64,000 nucleotides of DNA from positions 44,117,099 through 44,181,098 of the forward strand of contig NC_092640.1 in NCBI RefSeq assembly GCF_039555335.1, given 5' to 3'. The notes beneath the pieces were generated by a model. That model searched no databases. It saw only the letters and a program-made list of their open reading frames with translations, and was not told the DNA's origin. Below are positions 33,124-45,491 of the stretch, piece by piece. How positions within the stretch are numbered: position 1 is the first letter of the stretch; the number at the start of each line of letters is the position of its first letter. Source of the stretch: Amphiura filiformis. Its lineage: Eukaryota; Echinodermata; Ophiuroidea; Amphilepidida; Amphiuridae. Both the position numbers and the translations under genes were made by a program.

Positions 33124-34589
33124 GGGAGTGTTCATAAATACTTTGGTGGGGGGCTGGAATTTTTTTTCATGTCGAAAATTTCTTCGTGAACCCAAAACTT
33201 TTGACCCCCTCTTAATGGACCTAAAACTTCTTTGACCCCCCTCAATATTAGGTTCAAAACTATTTTGACCCCCCCCTCATTTTAATGTACCATTCTACAT
33301 CAAAGGACAGAGGATGTGCAATGAAATACGTGAAATTGTGGAAATGTTTTATCATTTTGTAAAGTATAGCTCATAAGTATGTTTATGCAACCCAGTATTA
33401 AAAACATCCATTTATGATTGGAATCAATGGCAATGGAAGCATTGAAATTTAGGGGGTCGGGGGACGAGTATATTTTGTTCTGGTTTTACTGGAACTTGGG
33501 GGGGGGGGGCAAAATAAAATTTCGGGGGCACAGTTGACAAAAAAAATTGCAGTTGCAAATACATATACCGGCTTTGTTTTTTAGAGAGACTGTATTTGAC
33601 CATTTCATGTATTTGAGCTTCCAAAAAAGACTTTATTGGGACGATGTGTGCGCACAAATTTTGTATTTTACACTATTTTGTATGACAATGCCTCTGTTAT
33701 TACAATGTGCGCACACAGTGTGCAAACGTTTGGTATTTTACACTATTTTGGCCCATGATCGGGTTGAATTTGGGTGGAAAACGGGCCCCTTGCCCCTTTT
33801 CTTTTCCTTTGCCCTCCAGATTTCATGTTTCATTTTTTGATAGGGGAACTTTTTCTTTCATCTTTGTCATAGGGGCACTTCCCCCCTTGCCCCCCTGGCT
33901 ACGCTACTGCCGAAATGGTGTGTTTTGGTATTTGATGGGCCAATTCGTGTGATCGCGAAGCACATAAATGTGCAATTTTACCCTGTTTGGGCCCAAAACA
34001 CGGTGCTTTTCGATGTGCTAAAAAAGTTGCATAGGGCAATTATTGATTTTTTTTTCTCCTACTAGAATTTTAGGGGGATGCCCCCATGGAAAAATTAGGG
34101 GGTGGAAACGTGTACCCCGGTTCTCCAAGTAACATGATTAAGTTGTATATATTTAGTGATAATAAATTAATAATCTGTACTGCATAAAACATATGAATTG
34201 TAAAACACTAAAGATTTAAAAAATTAAGTTATAAACAACAAGACAATTTTGAACACTTTATACTTATATATCTTTGACTATTGAATGACTTGTCAAAATA
34301 CATACAAGACCTGATAAAATACCCTTATCTGGGATGAACTTTTGTTCTGGTTTTACTGGAACATTTGTGCGCGTAGCGTGCAAAAAAAATTCAGGCTATT
34401 TTATATTTTTTGCTTCAGGACTAATGTTGCTAAAGTTTTTACACCCCCCCCCCCTCTACGTGCCCAAAAACTTGTTAACCCCCTGTTCATACACCCAAAA
34501 CTTTTTAACCCCCTATTCAGAACTCCTAAAATTTTATGACCCCCTACATATTTTCCAGCCCCCCTACCAAAGTATTTATGAACACTCCC
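33124..34589. mobile_element. Harbinger-like non-autonomous DNA transposon, copy B
   Basis: It is 1466 bp with inverted ends GGGAGTGTTCATAAATAC (about 34 bp of near identity) and TAA on both sides (33121-33123, 34590-34592). As in the copy at 3210, both ends carry same-orientation units of the type caaaactttttgacccccc. The interior has other G- or C-runs and no transposase. It interrupts an L1/Tx1-like LINE, and the reading frame of that LINE confirms the 3-bp duplication. Confidence 0.88.
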
Positions 34590-34920
34590 TAAAACTGAAG
34601 TTTTCCACACAATATCTTCCATGAATTTAAACCATGCCCCTGGTTTGGATGGTCTTCATAAAGAATTTTACATTGTTTTCTGGATTGACATTGGTGACAT
34701 GCTAATGAATCCATTCATTTTTTTCTTTTGAAGAGGAGATTTTCTTATATCAGAGGATTGTTACACTTCTGTCCTGAAAAGATAAAGACCCACTTAATAT
34801 AAGAAATAGGCCTATTTCATTACTCACAGTTGATTACAAAAGCATTGCCAAAACTATGGCAAATCGGTTGAAAAAATGTATGGTGATCAGTCCGGTTTCT
34901 TAAAGGAAATCTGTACCATA
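34590..34920 (+). mobile_element. L1/Tx1-like LINE fragment, right part
   Basis: It encodes TEVFHTISSMNLNHAPGLDG, then LHKEFYIVFWIDIGDMLMNP, and later RNRPISLLTVDYKSIAKTMA and NRLKK. These are the first reverse transcriptase motifs of L1/Tx1-type elements (PGPDGLxxEFY, WRPISLLNxDYK). A frame change and stops separate the blocks, and the catalytic FADD region is missing, so it is a dead fragment. Confidence 0.8.
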
Positions 34921-37163
34921 AACTAATCAATGGCTATATAGTTGCAGTAATAATAAAAACGACAAACAGTAAAAGTCCCAAGCTTATATACGTCCAAATA
35001 AAGGAGAAATTCTTAATTCCTTACGACGATCAGCGGTCAGTTTGCAATCCATGGTGGCTGCCATATTGATACCCGATGTATTTTTTATTACGCTGTAACG
35101 GTACCCCGATTTTGAAACCAGCGAAATCCGTGCCACAAGCCTCGTCTCTCGTGAACTTTGGTGACACGAAGCGAATACTAACAAAGTTCAGATTCAACAT
35201 TCGTTCAAAAGAAAACGCGACAATTTTTACCCATAAAACTACAGAAGAACATAAAAAAATGTATTTTAAGTAATATTTATGATCAACAATGTCTTTTAAG
35301 AACGAAAAGTGTAAAAACAGCACTAAAAACCAAAATTCGCTGTGGGGGTCGCGAATGCCACACAGCAACACACGCTCGCCGTGGGTCTGTGTGAAAGGTT
35401 ACACTACCGCTTGTGGCAGAAAGGATTCGCAAGCAGCTATCATGGCGGCTTCCTTGAATCGCAGAAACGAAGGATTAAAAGTGCTTTTTCTTTGTTAGGA
35501 ATATTCCGAAATTCATATAGACCGTCTGGTATGTTTCATTTAGCTGGAGAGCCAGGAATACATCCCTTATTGGTAAAATGTTTTTTATAAATTTATCTGA
35601 AATGGTGGTAATGATCAGGTAAAAGTTCATTCTTATGCCTTGGTTAGGGTTCAGGCGGGGTCCAAATAATTGACCCATTCACTTTTGCCATGTCACAAAA
35701 AATTACATGGGTTACGCATTTATTGGAAATTCTTACACAACTCAAGAACACCCAAATTTCAGATTATCTTAGATCGTGGCATTATTTTAGGGATATGGCA
35801 TTGCTTAATAATAGTAGTAGGCCACTGTGGCACATGTCATCGCCCCGATATCTTCATGGCAGAAATTGCCATGGTAGGTTGAACCCACAGCCACGCATGG
35901 CCATTTTGTTCCGACCTTTAAGACGCATAATGAGCCGAGGGACATCCCGACTAAGGCTACTGTCAATACCTCGGTAATTGACTTCTCTAGTGTGTAAGTG
36001 AGCTTGTATACGCCATGTGAGCGGGTGCTCACACTGGGGTGTGTGTGACCTCTGTGTGGGGGGTGAACATGTATACGCCATGTGAGTGAGTGCTCACATC
36101 AGAAAATCATACTATTTTTGTCAGTTTATGAGTTCAAGACGCACGCTTCTTTCTCAAGACGCAAGCTAACGACTATCATATCCGTTGAACATATATGTTC
36201 AAGTGCAAGGAACCAGATCTGGTTTCTTTATACGAAATCATTTACGGGAGATATTCATCATTTTCTACCCCGGTATCCAAAGATTTATCGTCTGAATATC
36301 TATCGTGCATAACACATTTACGTGTATCGATTCCGGGTATTCATTTCAATGTATCTGGCTGTATAATGTAATTATTAACCGGGCGATGTCGGTGTGTGTG
36401 GATGGCCACTGTCAATACATTATATGCTAGAACGGTTTCCTACTTACTGTGTGGGGGTGCACTCGCCCATGTATTTTCTATGCAAAAACAGCTCCATGCA
36501 CTAAATCCAAGCCCTGATAAATGGCAACAGTACTTGTTGTGGCCCAATTTATAGGCCTAAAGCGGGTTGTTTCAAGAAATTCCTTATTCCACAAGAAAAC
36601 AATAACCAAATTCTTTCCTGATTGGTCAGTAAAATAGAGAGGACCTTCCTTTATCAAGTTATCAACTTTTAAAAATTAATGAGATGAGAACAACAACAGA
36701 TTGAAGTGACACCATTCTGTGCATCAGGTGTTAAAACGCAATTATCTCCGAATTTGGATTGATTCAGACAAGCAAACTTACATACTCATAAAATTTAACT
36801 ATTTTTGAAAACAAAATGTGCAGTATGTTAAGAAATTAAAGAATTTTTAAGCCTACCAAAACCCATCTCAAATTATGCACTTCTGACTACCATGTCCATT
36901 TCATATGCTATCCATCATCATGGCTTCCATGCACACAGTGTATTGCTCAATGTAGTAAAGATAACCTTTGAATTGGAGCAAATTTCTTAAAATTGGTAGT
37001 GATTAATGTTACCAAACTTATGCCATGATGAAATATAATCATTTTGAAGATAAAATGTGCAGACCTTAAAAGATTGAACAATGTTTAAGACTACCGCTAT
37101 TCATGTGAAATAATGCACTTATTGTTCATCTCCTCTACGGAGTTATTTTCCATGGCAGCCATC
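34921..37163. other. Intronic stretch without recognised gene
   Basis: Nothing with a recognisable domain was found on either strand. A direct duplication of tatacgccatgtgag plus gtgctcaca occurs at 36007 and 36072. Overlapping open frames on both strands around 35000-36080 lack family motifs and splice context. Confidence 0.4.
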
Positions 37164-37165
37164 TA

Positions 37166-38196
37166 CATGGTGTCCCAAAAAAAAAGAGGCCCCTCATTGC
37201 GCCCTCTTTTTTCCTATTTCTGAAAAGTTGATCAAATATATTTTGGTATGTGAAGAAACCTTAAGTCGTTAGCTTTAATAAACCAAAACAATTATATCAA
37301 TCGGCTCACAACTTTTGAAGATATGCTCTTTTAAAGAAATGTACCCATTTTTCACTCTGTCCACGGAGAAGGTTCGCCTACTTCAAAGATTGAAAAGGAG
37401 TACACATACCATGCATGAATATCAAACATTCCTCAATGATAACTTTATAAAATAACTTTATTTATGGAATGGGCTTTACCGGTGGGTTTATGGGCAATGG
37501 ATTTTGTTAGTAGTGCATTAATTTGTGGGTAACACGGATGCCGAATGGGACTTCTTTTGCTTTACTTGCAATTACTTATTTTTGCTTAGATATTTATGCC
37601 TTTTTGTTTTATCTTGTTTAATACTTTGTTGTTTCTTGCTTTCTTTCTTTTTTTATTTGCAACATAAGTCATTTCTCTTTTTAGGATAAAAGGATAAAAG
37701 GTAGCCCTAAAAGGCTGTTTGGTTTGTCTTTGGTTCTTCTGAAGTGAGTTTACTGTGCTGCTCTGCCCTCTACCTGGTTGCCTCCTTGGCGAATACAGGT
37801 TTCAGCCCTGGTCCTCATTGCATCAATTGCGTTGTGTACCATCCTTGTGCGCTGGATACTTGCGAATGCATTCAGTAATACGTTTGCGAAGATCTTGGAT
37901 TTTGCCACAAAGGAAAAAAAATCACGTTGTTTGAGATCTGGTGATCGTGCAAGCCACTCCACAGCATGAGCCATCCCATCCACTCTGTTTGATATCCGTG
38001 GACAGAGTGAAAAATTGGTACTTTTATTCAAAAGGGTATATCTTCAAAAGTTGTGAGTCGATTGAAATAATTGTTTTGGTTTATTAAAGCTAACGATTAA
38101 CGGTTTCTTTACATACCAAAATATATTTAATCAACTTTTCAGAAATAGGAGAAAAAGAAGGCGCAAAGAGGGGACTCTTTTTTTTGGGACACCCTG
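37166..38196 (-). mobile_element. Mariner/Tc1-superfamily element, internally deleted
   Basis: The element is flanked by TA (37164-37165, 38197-38198) and has about 202-bp terminal inverted repeats beginning CA(T/G)GGTGTCCCAAAA. On the minus strand, 37750-37975, it encodes the end of a DDE transposase: EWLARSPDLKQRDFF (compare the mariner WPARSPDLNPCDFFLWG), then IDAMRTRAETCIRQGGNQVE. The N-terminal and first catalytic parts are missing. The inverted ends are still similar, so it could once have been mobilised in trans. Confidence 0.88.
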
Positions 38197-38198
38197 TA

Positions 38199-39015
38199 TG
38201 ATCATGCTTGAGGTTGCGCACAAACAAACCATGGGTTTTGAGGCCTTATATTTTTTGTTATCGTTTAAATTTAATTTTCAGGATGATCTTATTTCATGTT
38301 GTTATGAGCAAATATTATGTTCCAGATAACGCTAGTTAATAAATATATTAAGAAAAAGTACCTTAAAATTGCACTTTCTGTTAGTATTCCTTTTTGGACT
38401 TAAACTTTTTAACATGTTCTAGCAGCCCTATAATAATAAAATCGTGACACTCGAAAGGCCAGATCTCTGGAATGAAATGTCCGATTAAGATTATTTAAAC
38501 CCCGGGGATTTAAACGCCAAAATGTTTCTTTCATCAATTCCCAGCCAATACGTTAGGTCTGAATCAATTTAAAAGTACTTCAATTTTTAGTGGACATGCC
38601 TAATAGTAGTAATGAGGAGGCTATATGGATTGGGAGTGGGAAAATATTCACTCTCGTAATTTTTCTTGTACCATCATGACTATTTAGACACAATTAAGAG
38701 CATTTTTTTCATCGGGCTATTGCCCTTAATATTTAAGTTCCTTCATAAAATTGGGAGAAAGGATTCACTTCTATGTTCTTTATGCTATAAATATCCTGTA
38801 ACTATTTTACATAATGTGAAAAAGTAAATCCCATTTGGCAGGCTTTTCAAAATTTTATTGATTGCATTTTGACAACAATTTCAGCCAGATTGATGTAATG
38901 TTTGATGAACCCTTTTTGACATACTTATTTTTATGCTACAATTTTTTATTTACAAAATAATGTAAATTCCAAATTGTTTCTCCTTCGTTTGGTGATCTTA
39001 ACCCATAACAACAAC
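38199..39015. other. Intronic spacer, nothing recognised
   Basis: A+T-rich sequence with no recognisable exon, RNA gene or transposon signature. Confidence 0.4.
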
Positions 39016-40312
39016 AAAATGGCAGCAGATAGCCATCGGATCACCATCCGATGGTTATCTGCTGGCATTGTATGAGTTATTTGGAAGCTATCAGCAATCA
39101 TCGGCTACCCGATGTCTTCCTGATAGCTTCTTCCCCATCATCAGCAAGGCATCGGCTAGGCTAGCTTGCTGATGTGCAATTTTCCTATAAGGCCAAGCCA
39201 TATGGCCGGAGTATAATATATCCTCATGTAAAGGATGTCTGCAAATGATTAAAACCACATGTCAGTAGTATTAAGTGTGTAAATTGTTGCACATATGTAC
39301 ATAGCTATACTTCACACTAGCTGTTGTCAGGAACAGCTGTTTCACACTAGCTGTTTTGTTATCTAAACAGCTATAGTGCTAAGTGAAGGCTTGCACTAAC
39401 TGTACCTAATCTACATAACTACAATTTGCAGGCGTAACAACAGAAATGAAGGCTATAATAATCAAACAGCTAGTGAAGGCTGTTACTGAACAGCTATGAA
39501 GGCTATTACTGAACAGCTAGTGAAGGCTGTTATTGAACAGCTAGTGAAGGTTTATTGAACAGCTAGTGAAGGCTGTTGTTGAACAGCTAGTGAAGGCTGT
39601 CATTAGCTGTACCTAATTTGCATAATTCGCTATTTTGAAGACTAATTAGTACATTAATTACAGGTACTATGTGAAGGCTAAATTAGCTGTTCAAAGAAGG
39701 CTTTAAGCTAGGCCTTCATTTAAGGGTGTAACTGATATAGTCACACATTGCAAGATTTGCATAGAAAACTGAATAGTGTGTGTATATTTTTGTGATGGAA
39801 TTCTTGTGTGGCGTTATGTGCATGAGAGCATGTTTTGCAACATGAATATAATAATAAATTTGATTGTTTCCTCAAAAAGTGTTCCTATTTTGAGTCGGAA
39901 TAAATGGTCAGATTTGAATTTCAAAACTGTGTCAAATTTTGGCAGGGGCAGCAACCCAGCAGATGGCCAGCGGATGGCAACTAATTCGCATGTGAAATAG
40001 CCATCGGATGACTATCGGCTGGTTATTAGGAAAATGCACATCAGCAAGCCATCAGGAATTAAACCAGCAAGCCAGCTGATGGCTAGCGGATGGCAACTAA
40101 TTTGCATGTGAAATAGCCATCGGATGACTATCGGCTGGTTATTAGGAAGCCATCAGGAAATGCACCATCAGCAAGCCATCAGGAATGAAACCAGCAAGCC
40201 AGCGGATGGCAACTAATTTGCATGTGAAATAGCCATCGGATGACTATCGGCTGGTGTATGTATCCGATAACCATCGGATGGCCAACTGCTGGCTATCCGC
40301 AGTACACAGTTT
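39016..40312. repeat. Satellite-like patch of agccatcggatg words with inverted ends
   Basis: The left side (39019-39062) has cagatagccatcggatcacc followed by its near-complement. The right side (40260-40300) has ataaccatcggatggcc and tggctatccgcag. Between them is a 24-bp tandem repeat (39465-39604) and a roughly 110-bp unit present three times (39952-40255) containing gcggatggcaactaatt, then gcatgtgaaatagccatcgg, then atgactatcggctggt. The whole may be a foldback-type element that grew by internal duplication. No coding potential. Confidence 0.7.
39465..39604. repeat. 24-bp tandem repeat, six units
   Basis: Units read aacagctagtgaaggctgtt followed by a variable tetranucleotide such as attg. 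One or two units are short by one or two bases. Shorter related words (agctgtt, gaaggct) are scattered over 39320-39710. Confidence 0.9.
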
Positions 40313-41265
40313 TTTTGCTATGGGAAATCCTTTATCATTATCAAACCTGCGATTGAACATAGCATTGCTCTGAAACAAAAGGGAAACTATCTCAACACTT
40401 CCGTAAATGGAGTATTGATTTTTGATTTAACTATTTGGTTGTAAGCACTGATTGTTAATCACCATTTACATACTCTTCCTGAACATGTAATTTGAGTATG
40501 CCCACATTTTTGTGGTGGCAAGCACATCTTTTATATGTCCACATGGTTCAATCTGATCATGTTTGGTCACAGAACTTTTGTTTTTGTTTGATGTGTTCTT
40601 TTGTGATATGATTGATGTTTAATGATTTATGTATGCTTGTTCCGATTTTTTTTCAATCATGTATCTGTTGTTTGCCTTTTTTCAATACATTAGGAAATGA
40701 ATTTGGAGAATACCTTCTGTTAATAAAATACTATGCTGACCTCACGCTCCAGTAATTTCAGATGATTGAGCTCAGTAATACATCAAAGAATGTCTTCCAA
40801 TTCATGAAAACAAATAGATAATCAGCTTATCGGATTAAAAGCTTGATGCATTTCAATTGCAAGGCCCATTACTTATACACCAACAACAACATAGGCCTAC
40901 AGGTGTAATTATTATAATGTAGCATGTGCACACATTATCATGTTGTGGATGGTGAATCAAGCTGGTCCCTACACATTCCCAAATGAATGCAGTGACCAGC
41001 CGGTGTTCACTCATGATGGACGGACTGATCATTATGTATGATGCAAACTCATAGGTGCTGTGCGTTTGGCAATTTAGGAGGGGGTGGGTTCAAAATGACC
41101 CCATAGGATTATACGGGGGTCAAAATTTCAAATTGCTCAAATACCCCTTTCAAATATATCAAATTATTTACATAAATAAATAAATAAATAAACAAATAAA
41201 TAAATAAACGACAAAAAATTGAACAAATTGTAGCGTAGCATTAAAATCATAAATATAACCATTGC
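40313..41265. other. Intronic spacer with (AAAT)n
   Basis: No gene recognised. An (AAAT)n microsatellite with minor interruptions lies at 41173-41209. Confidence 0.5.
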
Positions 41266-41337
41266 TGGCAGGCGGATTCGAACCAACGATATTGACATTA
41301 CCAGTCTGATGCTCTACCACTGAGCTATGGCAGCATC
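41266..41337 (-). tRNA. tRNA-like sequence (Thr GGT-type loop), probably a pseudogene or SINE head
   Basis: Read on the minus strand it starts GCTGCCATAGCTCAGTGG and ends GGTTCGAATCCGCC then TGCCAGC. D-arm (GCTC/GAGC), A box and B box are good, and the acceptor stem pairs with one mismatch. The anticodon loop is CTGGTAA, which would read Thr, but the anticodon stem has two mismatches and the T stem one. A working gene is unlikely. Confidence 0.4.
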
Positions 41338-41572
41338 TAGTGATGTGGGTCGAGTTTTTAGCGTATACAGTGTTTGTCTGTGATAATGCCGCCTATTTAT
41401 TTGATAATGTTCTAACCTATATTTTCTTTAGAGCAGGGACAAATATTTCCCCTTTTATCCAATTTGACCGCTAAATAAGAATCTACTTCTTTTATTACTG
41501 ATTTAATTCCGCGATTTGTTCCATTAAGCAATATCAAAGATAAATGTCACACATCTCACAACAGATATTTAG

Positions 41573-43992
41573 CAGGGCTGTAAACTTTTTGGAATTGCTT
41601 GGCGTGAGACAGAGCCGTACCGGGATTAGTCGACTACAATGTTCATTTTGTCCCATGATTATTTGAGCCATGGCGTGAGATTTACTACCTAGGAGTGAGA
41701 TTATGAAACTAGGAGTGAGATTTCTGAAACATCGTACGACTGCCAAGCAAGATCGGTATAAAATATACAGAAATAAATTAAATCACTCCTCAGGAAAGCC
41801 AAAAAAAAGTTAGTTCACAAAATAAACTAAATAAATACAGAAATAATATGAGGAACACCTGCAAAATACTTAAAAATATACTGAATAAAAACAAAAGTTC
41901 AAACTTCACCACCAAATTTCGTGATAATAATAAAGTATACACAGATCCAAATGACATTGCAAATGGCTTCAATAATTACTTTGTTAACATGGGTCCAAAT
42001 TTGGCTTCATCAATTGAATGTATTCCAGGTATTGATTACTCGCATTATCTGTCGAAGAGTAAACTCAGTCATTACAACAGCATGTTTTTTACACCTATCA
42101 CTGAGCACGAAATCCTAAAAATAATCAATGGATTGGACTCCAACAAAAGTCCAGGGTATGATTGACTTGGTTCATTTATAATAAAACAAAAGTGGCTCCA
42201 ATGATAGTAAAACCACTTCAGATAATTTTTAACAAGTCTTTTTGTACTGGTAAAATACCTGACAGTTTTAAAGTAGTGAAGGTAATTCCTCTGTATAAGA
42301 AGGATGATAATGAATTGTTTTCGAATTATCGCCCAGTATCTGTTTTACCAATTTTCTCAAAGATTCTGGAACGACTTGTTTTTAACAGGTGCATGTCATA
42401 TTTAGATCATCATCGCATTTTATACAAACGTCAGTATGGTTTTAGAAACAACCACAGCACATATGGCAGTGATTGACTTGGTTAACAAAATTACTGAAGT
42501 TGTTGACAAGGACAATTTTACAGCAGATGTCTTATTAGATTTATCAAAAGCATTTGATACTATAGACCATACAATATTGCTTGATAAACTCTATCACTAT
42601 GGTTTTAGAGGTATTACACACAAATGGTTTGAAGATTATTTGAGTAATAGAAAACAATATGTTTATTATAATGTGTTCCATCTCAACAGCAAAATCTTAC
42701 TTGCGGTGTGCCACAAGGTTCAATACTGGGTGCACTGCTTTTCATTATATACATTAACGATATTCACTTAATTACTGAGTCACTTGATGTGATTTCATTT
42801 GCTGATGACACCAATTTATTTTACTCTCGCAATCAGTTTAATGTTATTGAGGAGGTCTTCAAGAAAGAGCTTATTAATGTGAATAGATGGTTCCAGGTAA
42901 ATAAATTATCTGTCAATGCTAAAAAAAACTAATTATATGTTACTCGGTACCAAGAAGAACAGAAAACCCGAGTACAATTTGCAACTGTTTCTTGATTCTG
43001 ACAGGCACTCTACAGTAAGAATACCGCTTGAAAAAGTGCCAAGCACTAAGTTTCTAGGTCTACAAATTGACCAGAATATCACTGGGAAAGAATATATTGA
43101 TAATATTGTAAAAACATGTTCAAGAAATGTCGGTATCATTAATAAATTAAAAAACGTCCTCCCACATGAGGCGTTATATACATTGTATTGCTCTTTGATA
43201 TTACCATATATCAATTATGGTATTTTAGCTTGGGGATGTGCATGTTCATCATACATAAATGATCTTTTTAAAATTCAAAAGAGGGCACTTCGTATTATAA
43301 GTGCAAGTGATTATAGAAGTAGCACTAATCCCTTACTGATTAGGTATAATACTTTAAGTGTCAGGGATATGTATACATTTGAACTTGGTTTATTTATGTA
43401 CAAACATGATAATGGACTTTTACCGAGTGTTTTTGATGATTTGTTTGTAAAACAGTCTAAGATCCATGACTTAAACATCAGATATAAAGATCGTCTGAGG
43501 CTTCCATTTATCAAAAGAGCTTTCTGTGAAAAATCTATTAAATATGCAGCTACTAAGTTATGGAATAATGTTGATAACAGCATTAAAAGTTCATCATCGA
43601 TTAATCAATTCCGCCATGTATTTAAAAAACATCTTATGCAAAGTTATTATTATTCTAATTGTATATGATTTATATGACCACATTGGATATTTATATTTTA
43701 TATTACTTATTTGTGTTGTGCATTTTCTTATTTACTATTGTTTACTGTTATTTTTCATTGGAATGACAATCTGCTGCCATGTCAAATGATGAATTAACCA
43801 ATCAAGGGATCACAGACTTTCACTGTGATTCCTTCACTCTCACTTGTATTATGATATTGTATGTATCCTATGTTTTTTGCTATTTGATGAGTGAAAAAAA
43901 TAAATGAATGAATGAATGAATGAATGAATGAATGAATTATACTACCTTGGCGTGAGACCGTGAGAAAGTGACACAATGAGTTGACAGCCCTG
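41573..43992. mobile_element. hAT-type element carrying a LINE insertion
   Basis: The ends are CAGGGCTGTAAACT and, in complement, CAGGGCTGTCAACT. Each is bordered by TATTTAG (41566-41572, 43993-43999). Left of it the flank reads ATATTTAG, so an 8-bp duplication with one base lost is likely. Apart from the LINE, only about 230 bp remains, with repeated ggcgtgaga and aggagtgagatt words. It is non-autonomous. Confidence 0.65.
41750..43938 (+). mobile_element. 5'-truncated LINE (CR1/L2-like) with (TGAA)n tail
   Basis: The reading begins at the pre-RT linker (YKIYRNKLN, then ANGFNNYFVNMGPNLASSI). It continues through the reverse transcriptase motifs DSNKSPGYD, FSNYRPVSVLPIFSKILERL, RQYGFRNNHST, LLDLSKAFDTIDHTILLDKL, PQGSILGALLFIIYINDI and FADDTNLFYS. 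A C-terminal domain follows, open for 250 residues (42916-43668). It ends in a 3' UTR and a (TGAA)n tail at 43900-43938. Frame changes near 42165, 42470, 42700 and 42920 break the reading frame into about five pieces. Fewer changes than in the LINE at 13190 suggest it is younger. Confidence 0.9.
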
Positions 43993-43993
43993 T

Positions 43994-44098
43994 ATTTAGT
44001 TGGCTTAGTGGTCTTGCACAGTGCTTTTTTACCGGGAGGTACCGAGATCGATTCCCACCTCTGTCTGCAATTTTTTTTCAAGACTGGGAAATAATAAC
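43994..44098 (+). mobile_element. tRNA-derived SINE head, plus orientation
   Basis: TTGGCTTAGTGG (A box) and gatcgattccc (B box) with the following CTCTGTCTGCAATTTTTTTT match the minus-strand SINE at 16590-16742 in order and spacing. The hAT element at 41573-43992 abuts it, and may have inserted in or next to its 5' end. Confidence 0.55.
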
Positions 44099-44832
44099 CT
44101 GACATTCGCCGCTGACATTCGTACTGCAGAAGCGGAGATATAACTTGTTAAACTTTGCTCCTTCCGTAAAAGGGTACATTATTTTGGCACTACATTTTTT
44201 TTCCACATTGCTGGTATTAAATATCAAATGGTCATAATTGGCGGTCACTTCAAATCATCCCCAACTGAACGAGGTTCAGGAATGTCCTCTCATTGTTAAT
44301 TGTTGGTTAACCCACCACTTGAACAGGATTTAGCCAAAGCAAACAAAGACTTAAGCTTTTTACTAATGCTATACATAAGTATAAGCTTATTATCCTCTTC
44401 AACAATAGGATTGAAGATTGGTGTTTGACTGGACTAAGATGAGAAACATGTCGGACAAATATTAGGGACATATGAATACAACCTCTATGCATATTTTGCA
44501 CTGTAACTCGAAATACAATTTGCCGACTTAACGAGCGGTTTGAGATGGATGGTCACATTATGTGCTAGTGTCATTGGTTATTCAGCGCGGGAATTTTGAA
44601 TATCGCGTGTTGAGAGCCGACTGTTTTTATTCGTTTTTATGGTCAATATGAGTATGTTTTAAATAGCACAATGTGATTCGTGCTTGATAATTATTTTTCT
44701 AACATATAAGGCATAATGTTATGATTGCCGGAGTCCCTCTTTAAAAGGCAATAAGGTGTGTAAATGCAGTATTTCCTCTGAATAGGAAAGACTCTCTACA
44801 TCGAACCATGGATGCTGGTGGTTCGAATTAAG

Positions 44833-44940
44833 CCCGATCCTGACTCCACTTCGCAGCGCGATGCGATGATGCGATGTTTTTCAAACATCTCAGCATCGCG
44901 CGATGAAATTAAAATGTACATGTGGAGTCAGTATCGGGCA
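44833..44940. repeat. 108-bp imperfect hairpin
   Basis: The outer arms gcccgatcctgactccac and gtggagtcagtatcgggc are complementary with one mismatch. Inner arms cagcgcgatgcgatgatg and atctcagcatcgcgcg pair imperfectly. A miniature inverted-repeat element is likely; no target duplication is evident. Confidence 0.65.
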
Positions 44941-45491
44941 AACCCAATTCCAAATGAAAAACATAATGACAAAAAAAGCATTGTAACCGTGATCCCCGGG
45001 CGTGATCCAAAATCCACTTTGAGCTAGCAAACAGATGGAGTATGGTCACTGAAAAGTTCAGACGGGGAAAATCTATCAATTGTGCATAAATTATTACACA
45101 TGTTTTATGTAATAGCAAAAGTACGACGGGCAAATAGACTATAGAGATGTCTAGGCTTTGTTGGATTGTCATGTATCTTGGTGGATGTGCACTCCAGCTA
45201 TTCAAAAATTAAACACATATATAAAAGTCTTGCTTTCATAAGTGTTCTGTTCTTTGTGGGGCGCTCAATAAATAATACCTGTAATGTAAAGTAATGTAAT
45301 ATGAGCAGGGTTATAGGTCAAGGTCATCAGAGGTTAGCTGGATGTAGACAACAGTATAGTTATCAAACTTGGTTGACCTGATCACCCTTGAGCGCTAAAC
45401 AATGTCTGAGGTAAACTGAGAATTGAAGTTTCCCTAATGATTGGGTATATATCTCAGAACTAAAAAAGCTAATATATTTCTTTCCCAATAG

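Larger units (their letters stand above)
28948..45491 (+). other. Intron 1 of HNMT-like copy 3 (16.5 kb)
   Basis: GT-AG intron of 16544 bp, almost four times the matching intron in copy 2. The excess is accounted for largely by insertions listed separately: a minisatellite-cored element, a foldback MITE, an L1/Tx1-like LINE split by a Harbinger-like element, a mariner remnant, a satellite-like patch, and a hAT element holding a LINE. No additional HNMT-like exon was found inside. Confidence 0.75.

Noticed and set aside
41266-41337. Functional tRNA-Thr gene
   Set aside because: A and B boxes are good but the anticodon stem and T stem have mismatches; more likely a pseudogene or SINE head.
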